Shown: positions 36,529 to 43,757 of the stretch, in pieces | Position numbering within the stretch: the stretch's first letter is position 1 | How the letters are laid out: each line of letters begins with the position of its first letter | The notes under the pieces: model-generated | Databases searched by the model: none | Told to the model about the DNA's origin: nothing | What the model saw: the letters and a program-made list of their open reading frames with translations, nothing else | IMG/VR virus record: IMGVR_UViG_3300042391_001453 | Span: 1 to 50,031 of that record | Length of the DNA stretch: 50,031 bases | Origin: a virus | Direction: 5' to 3' (one strand) | Made by a program: the position numbers and the translations under genes

Positions 36529-37827
36529 ATGCAAAAACCAGAAACACTATGTATGGCACCGTGGACTCATACGTATCTAAGTCCGCAAACCGAAAGACGT
36601 ATGTGCTGTGCCAGCAGAGAGCCTGCTCAAAATTTTCAACAGTACATTGATACAAGTGCAGGAACTGGACGTTATATTCCAATCACACTCGATCAGCACT
36701 GGAATAGCGAACACATGAAAAGTGTTCGTCGTAGAATGATGGCCGGAGAAATCTTGCCCGAGTGCGAAGTTTGTAACGATAAGCTGTTAAATACAGATGT
36801 CTATAGAACTTATTTTTGGCATTTGTTTAAACACAAGTATCAAGACATATGGACTTCAACTGACGACACTGGTGCAACTACAATGAAACCAGTTAGTTGG
36901 GACTATCGTTTTAGTAATTTATGCAATTTTAAATGTAGGACTTGTGGAGACATGTTGTCCAGTGCATGGGAAAGCGAGCAACGGCAAAATAATATGATCG
37001 ACTGGTCGAATCCTAAAAATAACTGGATGCTACCGGAAGTTAAACAAGAAATTACTGCTTTTCAAGATAGACAAATAGAAGCCGAATTTGCGCAAGCAGT
37101 GGCAGAACATAGAGTAGAAGAAGTTTATTGGGTCGGTGGAGAACCGCTCATGTACGAACAGCATTGGCGATACATGCGTCAGATTGTCGATCAAGGCGAC
37201 GGAGGACTTGTTTATGCTAGGTATAATACTAATCTTAGCCGCGTACAGTATCGCGGTATTGATCTTTACAGCGACATACTTGATCGTATACGTGATTGGC
37301 AAATCTGTGCCAGTATCGACGGTACAGGAGCCGTCGGAGAATACATTCGTACCGGATTATCATGGCCTGTATTTTTAGAAAATTTCAAACGAGGTGTTGA
37401 TCACATGCGTCATCCTCGTCAGATGAGATTAGATTTTACATTAACATTACCTGGATTATTTGAAGTATCTAATATGCAATCAGCTGCTGATCAATTGGGA
37501 GTAGGTATTTTGGCCAAGGTTATATTCAGCTTTAGTCCAGACATTATCATGAGTCCACTGGCATTACCTCGACACATATTAGATAGAAAAATCAATCAGC
37601 TGGTAAAACAATTGCCCGCAGGTGCCTTGCAAGATTTATTGTTACAGCTTAAATCCAGACCTACGTTCCAGGAACAGTGGCCCGATCAATGGCGCGATGG
37701 ATTGGTCAAAGGCAAACAAAGAGTATTAAAACTAGAACACATTAGAAAGGATCGTTATACGTTAGGAGATATTCTAAGTGAAGATTCCGAAATAAAACAA
37801 TGGTGGGACGATGTCAAAACAAATTAA
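36529..37827 (+). CDS. Radical SAM protein 5, N-terminal SPASM/twitch type
   Basis: This 432-residue protein has LCMAPWTHT (Cys 8), RMCC (Cys 26, 27) and ECEVC (Cys 79, 82), then the core CNFKCRTC (Cys 132, 136, 139) and VGGEPLM. The later SIDGTGAVGEYIRTGLSW segment is equivalent to the SLDDMGD segments of its neighbours and is typical of the sixth strand region of radical SAM barrels. It is the last of five radical SAM genes in a row (with one transferase between the first two). A TATAAT hexamer occurs over the preceding stop, but given the packed context I do not call it a promoter. It overlaps the following gene by 17 bases. Confidence 0.85.
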   Translation: MQKPETLCMAPWTHTYLSPQTERRMCCASREPAQNFQQYIDTSAGTGRYIPITLDQHWNSEHMKSVRRRMMAGEILPECEVCNDKLLNTDVYRTYFWHLFKHKYQDIWTSTDDTGATTMKPVSWDYRFSNLCNFKCRTCGDMLSSAWESEQRQNNMIDWSNPKNNWMLPEVKQEITAFQDRQIEAEFAQAVAEHRVEEVYWVGGEPLMYEQHWRYMRQIVDQGDGGLVYARYNTNLSRVQYRGIDLYSDILDRIRDWQICASIDGTGAVGEYIRTGLSWPVFLENFKRGVDHMRHPRQMRLDFTLTLPGLFEVSNMQSAADQLGVGILAKVIFSFSPDIIMSPLALPRHILDRKINQLVKQLPAGALQDLLLQLKSRPTFQEQWPDQWRDGLVKGKQRVLKLEHIRKDRYTLGDILSEDSEIKQWWDDVKTN

Positions 37828-38902
37828 AATGACGCTTGGGAATTATTTAACCGGAGATAAATTACCAGTTTATATCGATGTTTACCAAAATTCACTGAGT
37901 GAAAAATGGATGGCTTCGTTAAATCAATTATTGAAAAATAATTATCATCTTGAAAAAAATTATTGTTTTTTTGGATTTGTCGACAACGAACGTGACGGAC
38001 CCTATATACTAGAACAGATTAATAAATCAATAGCAGCTATTAATGCGTCTAATTTAGACTACCACATTGACGATTATTTTTCTATGTCGAACACTATAGC
38101 ACCTGGTGAAATAGGTGATGGCAAACCAGGAAGAAAAATTATTCGTGACAAGTTTAACTGGCTGCATAGATATTTTGAAGATCTTCAAGGAGTAAGTGGT
38201 AACTTATCGCCGCACTATATCAAAGCCGATGCAACAACACGATGGCATATTAGACAATTGAACTTGCTGTGCCACGAGTTTGAATCCTGGGCACTGAGCT
38301 ATCGAAAAGTTGCACACGCACCTGAATGGCAACGCATGAGTCAGTTGATGTGTTGGTTACATGCTCCGAGATTTGTGTTAGATAACGAAGATTATGACTT
38401 GTTTGGGATTGAAACAATCAATAGATCATTGGGTGGTGTATACATAGGAGTAAACAAAGCTGTAGGTAAACATCACTGGGAAGTATTTTGTGACGAAGGT
38501 AGAGATTCCAGATTAGAAGAATTAGTAACTACATCATTGAGACCTCAAACTGAAGCTGCTGGAGATTTTGATATCGAATGGTCCAACGATCCTGGAAAAT
38601 ACCACTGGCAACAAAAAATGCTAGGAGATTTTAGAACATGGTTAGTCAACAACGGATTTGATCCAGACGACAAAATGCTAACGATCGGGCACCCGAAAAT
38701 TGCACAAGTTAATTTGCAAAAATCTTTCGGCACAGAAAATTATCAACACATTTGGAATACGCTCTATAAATATCTCGACGTGTACAGCATCGAAACCGAT
38801 TCGGAATCTGCAATGTATGATTATCATTGGTCAGATTCTGATTTTGTTGAACGGCAAATAGAAATAATATTCAAAGGAAAAGCAAATGAATTGGCTGCGT
38901 AA
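37811..38902 (+). CDS. Protein of unknown function in the radical SAM operon (363 residues)
   Basis: I do not recognise this protein. It is soluble, acidic to neutral, rich in Trp and His, and has no cysteine cluster, membrane segment or signal peptide. Notable stretches are KYHWQQKMLGDFRTWLVNNG and SLGGVYIGVNKAVGKHHWEV. The C-terminal region contains KMLTIGHPKIAQVNLQKSFG, which suggests a beta-strand and loop. It is tightly coupled to radical SAM 5 (17-base overlap) and the start of the basic microprotein lies in its last codons. A role as substrate carrier, partner or accessory enzyme of the radical SAM set is possible; I see no direct support for one. Confidence 0.6.
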   Translation: MSKQIKMTLGNYLTGDKLPVYIDVYQNSLSEKWMASLNQLLKNNYHLEKNYCFFGFVDNERDGPYILEQINKSIAAINASNLDYHIDDYFSMSNTIAPGEIGDGKPGRKIIRDKFNWLHRYFEDLQGVSGNLSPHYIKADATTRWHIRQLNLLCHEFESWALSYRKVAHAPEWQRMSQLMCWLHAPRFVLDNEDYDLFGIETINRSLGGVYIGVNKAVGKHHWEVFCDEGRDSRLEELVTTSLRPQTEAAGDFDIEWSNDPGKYHWQQKMLGDFRTWLVNNGFDPDDKMLTIGHPKIAQVNLQKSFGTENYQHIWNTLYKYLDVYSIETDSESAMYDYHWSDSDFVERQIEIIFKGKANELAA

Positions 38903-38987
38903 AATCATTGACAAAATTAAATTAGAAATTCGATATAGAAAGAAACTCAAAGAACTACGCAAAAGAGATCCGTTTATCTACAAATGA
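38886..38987 (+). CDS. Basic microprotein, 33 residues
   Basis: This small frame has an AGGA ribosome site seven bases upstream, starts inside the end of the previous gene and has its stop overlapping the carbamoyltransferase start (ATGA). The product is MNWLRKIIDKIKLEIRYRKK followed by LKELRKRDPFIYK, an amphipathic basic helix with a short tail ending in DPFIYK. I recall short proteins with the same KKLKELRKRDPFIY pattern in marine T4-like phages. A role in nucleic-acid or membrane contact is possible, but unproven. Its position and coupling suggest it is real. Confidence 0.6.
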   Translation: MNWLRKIIDKIKLEIRYRKKLKELRKRDPFIYK

Positions 38988-40471
38988 AACATATCTTAGG
39001 AATCAGTGCTGGATTTCATGATGCTGCTGCTACTGTAGTTCGCAAAGACGGAGAAATAGTATTTGCCGGACACAGTGAACGATACAGCAAGAAAAAGAAT
39101 GATGCCGATATTTCGTTAGAATTATTAAACGAAATTGACATGTCTTCTATTGATACTATTGCTTATTACGAACGTCCTGCAATGAAGCAACTGCGTCAAC
39201 TCTACAGCGGTCAAGGCATTGAGTGGAATAAATTAACAGCTCGGCAAGTTCTTGAGAAGCAGCTGGGCTTTAATAGAATCAATGGTCGTCAATTACAAAC
39301 TTACAATCATCATTTAAGTCATGCAGCAGCAGGATTTCAAACCAGTCCCTTTGATCGTGCTACCGTAGTAGTTATTGATGCAATCGGTGAATGGGACACA
39401 ATTAGTATATGGGCAGCAGATTATAGTCGGATGGGTCAAGCAGTTTATAGAAAACTTTGGGGACAGCGTTATCCCCACTCAATAGGACTTTTTTATAGTG
39501 CAATTACTCAGCGAGTCGGACTACATCCATTGGACGAAGAATACATAACCATGGGTATGGCAGCATGGGGGAAATCGACACATTCTCTAGCCATGCTCGA
39601 TGATTTATTACAAGATCAATCAGCTATTCGATTCAAAGATAATTTACATACCGGAATTGATCAATCTTGGATGTCTTCTGTAAAGAACGAAGACATTGCG
39701 GCTAGTGCTCAAGAACTTGCCGAACAACTGATTTACAATGTAATGCAACGAGCTGCTGAGTTTAATTGGAGCGATAATTTAGTTTACATGGGTGGAGTGG
39801 CTTTAAATTGCTTGGCCAATAGAAATCTTGGAAATTATTTTGATAAAATTTGGATTATGCCTTGCCCTGGTGATGCTGGTAGTAGCCTCGGTGCCGCTGC
39901 CCTGGCTCATGGTCGTCGCCTTAATTGGCAACATCCCTACCTGGGTCATGTTATACCTGGCGCATACCCTGTTGCTACTGCTGTTGATTGTTTGCTTGCT
40001 GATCGCATCGTGGGAGTAGCCAGTGGCGCAGCGGAATTTGGACCACGAGCACTGGGCAACAGAAGTTTGTTGGCCGATCCACGCGGCCCTGATATCAAGG
40101 AACAAGTAAATGAAATCAAACGTAGACAACAATTTAGACCTTTTGCCCCTGTCATCTTGGAAGAATATGCTGATCAATACTTTGATCTTCCTTGCGGTTT
40201 CGATAGTAGTCCTTATATGCAATCTGTCGCCCGCTGTCTGGCTCCTGACTTATATCCTGCTATTGTTCACGTGGATGGCACTAGTAGAGTTCAAACAGTG
40301 GCTCCGGACTCGAGCTCAGGAATCAGACAACTGTTAGAAGCCTGGCATGCACGCACCGGATGTCCTATGTTGTTAAATACCAGCTTAAACATCAGAGGTG
40401 AACCCATGGTCAACAATAGAGCTGACGCTGATAGATTTGAAAAATTATATGGAGTAAAAGTAGTTTCGTAA
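38984..40471 (+). CDS. Carbamoyltransferase (NodU/CmcH/TobZ family)
   Basis: The N-terminal Kae1-like part opens with HILGISAGFHDAAATVV and contains NHHLSHAAAGF, with the His 109/His 113 metal site, plus an AIGEWDT segment. The middle carries LVYMGGVALNCLANRNLG and CPGDAGSSLGAAA. The C-terminal carbamoyltransferase domain has EFGPRALGNRSLLADPR (about residue 353), FRPFAPVIL and PMLLNTSLNIRGEP. Enzymes of this family transfer a carbamoyl group from carbamoyl phosphate, via carbamoyl-AMP, to a hydroxyl of a sugar or other metabolite, as in Nod factors or antibiotics. At 495 residues it is somewhat shorter than most members but keeps both domains. It ends the + strand accessory operon and converges with the amidinotransferase gene. 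Confidence 0.9.
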   Translation: MKHILGISAGFHDAAATVVRKDGEIVFAGHSERYSKKKNDADISLELLNEIDMSSIDTIAYYERPAMKQLRQLYSGQGIEWNKLTARQVLEKQLGFNRINGRQLQTYNHHLSHAAAGFQTSPFDRATVVVIDAIGEWDTISIWAADYSRMGQAVYRKLWGQRYPHSIGLFYSAITQRVGLHPLDEEYITMGMAAWGKSTHSLAMLDDLLQDQSAIRFKDNLHTGIDQSWMSSVKNEDIAASAQELAEQLIYNVMQRAAEFNWSDNLVYMGGVALNCLANRNLGNYFDKIWIMPCPGDAGSSLGAAALAHGRRLNWQHPYLGHVIPGAYPVATAVDCLLADRIVGVASGAAEFGPRALGNRSLLADPRGPDIKEQVNEIKRRQQFRPFAPVILEEYADQYFDLPCGFDSSPYMQSVARCLAPDLYPAIVHVDGTSRVQTVAPDSSSGIRQLLEAWHARTGCPMLLNTSLNIRGEPMVNNRADADRFEKLYGVKVVS

Positions 40472-40488
40472 CGTATCAAAGATACGTT
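40470..40488. terminator. Possible bidirectional hairpin at convergent stops
   Basis: A perfect 8-bp stem, AACGTATC pairing with GATACGTT around an AAA loop, lies exactly between the carbamoyltransferase and amidinotransferase genes and contains parts of both stop codons. The T-run on either side is weak (TTTC on the + strand), so termination efficiency is uncertain. Confidence 0.45.
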
Positions 40489-41495
40489 TCTAAACCACCG
40501 CGTCGACGCAAGTCCTGAGTACAGCAACTAATACCACCATCCCAGAAGTAACTGTGTCGCAATTCGCTAATGATCGGTTCAATTTTGTGTTTGCGACAAA
40601 AATCAAAAACTTGCTTGTTGTAAGCACTAAAGATAACATGTTGTTCATCTAATACCAAGCAGTTGACGTCGAACACAGTTTCGGCAACAAACCCCGTCCA
40701 ATTAGTAAGATATGTGTTTACGTAATTAGTAAACTCTGGAGTAGGAGTTTGTCCTTGAATGTACCATGCTCCAGGACTTTGTTCATATTTAAATTTACCA
40801 ATTTCCATAGCAGCCCAGATACTACTGTCCCAAATTTTACACACATCCCAACCAGGAAAATCTCTTGCTAGATTCAGATTAACATCGTGCTTGCTAGATA
40901 AAATAACCCCAGGTTTAAGTATAGCAAATACAGCATCACCGTGACCGTCGGTTACTGCTTCGTGAATTCTATATTCTGGCCCTAGTACATTTTCAACAAT
41001 CCATTGAGTTTGATCTGGACGAAGAAAATCGCTATTGTCAAAAAAAACGTCTCGCCCTACACGTACAATACAACTAGCACTGGCGCCGTTTAATATACAA
41101 TCCTGATCCCATGCACTTTTATGTGGATTAATTACTTGATCTGTATATTGCCCGCAAATCTCGTCTAGCTCGTGCATAGCTAATACACGTAACAATTTGT
41201 CTCCGAGAGTAATTTGCCAGTCTCTGGGAGTCAGTGGAGGTAGCGGAGCACCACCGCCTTCGGTTTGAAACCAAACAAACTGATCTTTAGGTGGTAAATC
41301 CGGCCGCAGTACACGAGCACCGTATTGTTCGATTGTTCGTTGAAGATTGTTGAGATCTTCTTCAGTTTCGGCTAGTATTTGCTGCAACTGATTGCGGACT
41401 TGAGGATTTTCAATAAAATCAAAATAATCCGGACTGTAGGCACGCCCTACAATAACTTCTTCAAGAGGTTGCCAACTGGTATAAGAATTGATCAT
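40476..41495 (-). CDS. Amidinotransferase (AGAT-like, GME superfamily)
   Basis: This 339-residue protein has the layout of glycine or inosamine amidinotransferases: MINSYTSWQPLEEVIVGRAY at the N-terminus, DGHGDAVF (His 185, Asp 187) as the catalytic His region, and WDGGISCCTQDLRRRG at the C-terminus with Cys 324 as the likely nucleophile. Family members move an amidino group from arginine to an amine, giving guanidino products (creatine precursor, streptomycin-type inosamines). The acceptor here is unknown. It could instead be a hydrolase of the same superfamily. The start overlaps the preceding stop by ATGA on the minus strand. Confidence 0.8.
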   Translation of the reverse strand: MINSYTSWQPLEEVIVGRAYSPDYFDFIENPQVRNQLQQILAETEEDLNNLQRTIEQYGARVLRPDLPPKDQFVWFQTEGGGAPLPPLTPRDWQITLGDKLLRVLAMHELDEICGQYTDQVINPHKSAWDQDCILNGASASCIVRVGRDVFFDNSDFLRPDQTQWIVENVLGPEYRIHEAVTDGHGDAVFAILKPGVILSSKHDVNLNLARDFPGWDVCKIWDSSIWAAMEIGKFKYEQSPGAWYIQGQTPTPEFTNYVNTYLTNWTGFVAETVFDVNCLVLDEQHVIFSAYNKQVFDFCRKHKIEPIISELRHSYFWDGGISCCTQDLRRRGGLETYL

Positions 41496-42682
41496 GTGTA
41501 TTGTAATTTATTAAGTAAGGTATTTAAGCGATCAAATTTACGTTGATTAAATAATTTTTGATTGTGTTCTATGTCATCTCTACAAGAATCAAACCATTTG
41601 TGCATGTCTTGTTGTTGCAGTTTAGCAATAGAATCTCGACACTTAATCCATCTTTGGGTGTTATCAGATACAGTATCGTAATTGTTGTCTATGGCATGAT
41701 CAAATGTTCGATATCCTAATTCTCTTAGTGCTTGTAAACTACCTGCACAACCTACAATAACAAAAGGATGCCCGTGTTTGATTGCCTTAAAGGTTTTTTC
41801 TGTTAGAAAAGCACCCCTGGAACTGTCGGCATCGTAATGAGTTTCTAATACTATACTGCAATAAGAGTCAGTGTAGTGATCGTAAACTGTGTTGTGATGA
41901 TCGTTGTGTTGATCTATACTCAACGAGTCGCAAGAATACGGGCAATTGGACAAAAACTTGTAAAGATTATCTCTAATATTTAATGTATCAATTTCAATGG
42001 GACAGTCAGATTCAGATTCCCCAGTTCCGAGCTCTGTTGAATAACTCCAAAAACTCTGATTTAGTAAATTTTGATTCTGCAGGTCTGTCATTACAACAGC
42101 TCGCCACCATTTATGCGTTCTTGATAACACAGTGAATTGCTGATTTCTTGAACGCTGATGTATTTCTGCTGCTGTCGAACTTTGATTTCTTTGCCAGTAC
42201 AACAGTTCGTGATCAGGAAACCAGGCAAATCCTTTCAACGACGCCGCTGCAGTATTGCCACTAACAAAGCGATAACAATTGCTGGATAATTTGTGTTGTT
42301 GACACAACTGATCCAGTCTTTGTTTTATATCAGCAGGGCTATCGCCTTCGTGATAATAAAATAAAACTGTTAATTTTTCTGCCCGAAGTGATTCTGATAC
42401 TTCAGCAGGCATAAGAGCAAAGTAATCAATTGCGAAATCAAAAAATCCCAGGCCTATGCAATAAAACGAATCAGGCGGCCATGATTCTTTGACCCAGTGA
42501 AACTCGTATGGATAATTGTGTGTACGGCAGTGCTCAAACAACTCAACTGGAACAGTGTGTGGCCAGTGCTGACCAAATTCCCGCCAGGCAGCAGTATATG
42601 GTCTGGCTTGCCATGTAGTCAATGCAGGGTATGCTTTATTTCGAACAATCCGATCAACTACAAAATTAAATTTTGAACTCAT
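41492..42682 (-). CDS. Putative GT-B-like transferase (TEK/GHPF family), second copy
   Basis: This 396-residue protein carries the family block FLTEKTFKAIKHGHPFVIV near residue 295 followed by LRELGYRTFDHAIDNNYD, which matches the genes at 31541 and 42666. The N-terminal two thirds are unlike those of the other copies and rich in Trp, His and Gln, without recognisable motifs. The LSRTHKWWRA segment near residue 190 may be the equivalent of the NGR-P-R turn in the first copy. Presumably a cytosolic transferase; the donor and acceptor are unknown. It overlaps the upstream gene by 17 bases and the amidinotransferase by four, so the three minus-strand genes form one operon. Confidence 0.45.
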   Translation of the reverse strand: MSSKFNFVVDRIVRNKAYPALTTWQARPYTAAWREFGQHWPHTVPVELFEHCRTHNYPYEFHWVKESWPPDSFYCIGLGFFDFAIDYFALMPAEVSESLRAEKLTVLFYYHEGDSPADIKQRLDQLCQQHKLSSNCYRFVSGNTAAASLKGFAWFPDHELLYWQRNQSSTAAEIHQRSRNQQFTVLSRTHKWWRAVVMTDLQNQNLLNQSFWSYSTELGTGESESDCPIEIDTLNIRDNLYKFLSNCPYSCDSLSIDQHNDHHNTVYDHYTDSYCSIVLETHYDADSSRGAFLTEKTFKAIKHGHPFVIVGCAGSLQALRELGYRTFDHAIDNNYDTVSDNTQRWIKCRDSIAKLQQQDMHKWFDSCRDDIEHNQKLFNQRKFDRLNTLLNKLQYT

Positions 42683-43757
42683 TTAACATTCCAGTTAATT
42701 CAGTCCACAAAACTTCTGTTAGCCCACCATTATAAAAATGATTGTAGTTGTGTTCTACAATTGGCAAGCATGCACGATGTATAGCTTGTCTTTCTTTAAC
42801 AGATAACGAATCCAATTGTTTAAGTAATGTAGTTACACGCTCGATGCGTTGAAAATCATCAATTTCTTCATCGTAGCTTTCGTCGAATATGCTCGAGAAA
42901 GTCTTGAATCCATAACCTCGTAGATAATCAAGACTACCAGCAGGAGCTACTAGTACAAATGGCATTTCTAATGCAATGGCTTTAAATGTTTTTTCGGTGA
43001 TGTGTAGTCTACGTCCAAAGTATACAGTTTCGGTCGGAACATAAACTAGACTATCGGCAGCTTCGTTAAAGTTAGTAAGCCAACAAGAAGTCATGTGCTG
43101 TTGTTCCTCTCCTGGAAATAACTTAGGCAATGATGCTTGATTTAATACTTGTTCAATGTCGTTATATGTGTTACAATATTTTTGTGCTATAACACTAATA
43201 TCTATATTTTCATAACTACAAACTCTCGGAGCAGAAATCCAATTATGATCCAGCTTATTCTTAAACACATTATACAAAAACAAAACTCTATGGTCACGTT
43301 TACCAGCAACTATTCTATTTGGGCTCATAAATGTGCGAGTGGGGGCACGGTCTCTGGCTCTTGGTATTAAAAAAGTTTTATCGTAACCACGAAACCAGTC
43401 CTGACAAGCCCAACCATGATAAAAGTAATAATGCGGCTGCCATCCATACTGTTTGATCAATTGTTCAACCGGTTCACCGATTTCGCTAACAACTACATGT
43501 CCTTGAGGCTTGGCCCAGATGTCTTTGTTTCTTCTGATTACATCATCAAATAAAGGTTTATGCAAATCCAAATGAATAGGTTCTTGGTCGTGAAAAAATA
43601 CATAATCGGTTTCTATGACATTGTCCTGCCCTAGGTTAAATAGACTGTCAGGATCACTGCGTCCTGGCGGATCACAAAAGAAAACTCTAGTTCCGTCTTT
43701 GTTTTGATTAATCCAAGGCCAGAACGTGTTGTTGTAAATTTCATCTATTCTAATCAT
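42666..43757 (-). CDS. Putative GT-B-like transferase (TEK/PF family), third copy
   Basis: The C-terminal block HITEKTFKAIALEMPFVLVA (near residue 250) followed by LRGYGFKTFSSIFDESYD places this 363-residue protein in the same family as 31541 and 41492, though GHPF is replaced by EMPF. The N-terminal half contains VFFHDQEPIHLDLH and HRVLFLYNVFKNKLDHNWIS, strand-like segments that could form the acceptor domain. It is the first gene of the minus-strand cassette. Its ATG shares the palindrome CATG at 43755-43758 with the ATG of the divergent 1073-residue gene, so no separate promoter region exists. I see no good ribosome site. Confidence 0.5.
   Translation of the reverse strand: MIRIDEIYNNTFWPWINQNKDGTRVFFCDPPGRSDPDSLFNLGQDNVIETDYVFFHDQEPIHLDLHKPLFDDVIRRNKDIWAKPQGHVVVSEIGEPVEQLIKQYGWQPHYYFYHGWACQDWFRGYDKTFLIPRARDRAPTRTFMSPNRIVAGKRDHRVLFLYNVFKNKLDHNWISAPRVCSYENIDISVIAQKYCNTYNDIEQVLNQASLPKLFPGEEQQHMTSCWLTNFNEAADSLVYVPTETVYFGRRLHITEKTFKAIALEMPFVLVAPAGSLDYLRGYGFKTFSSIFDESYDEEIDDFQRIERVTTLLKQLDSLSVKERQAIHRACLPIVEHNYNHFYNGGLTEVLWTELTGMLNEFKI

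Noticed and set aside
39803-40222. 139-codon minus-strand frame within the carbamoyltransferase gene
   Set aside because: The plus-strand gene has complete family motifs across this region, so the opposite frame is a shadow.
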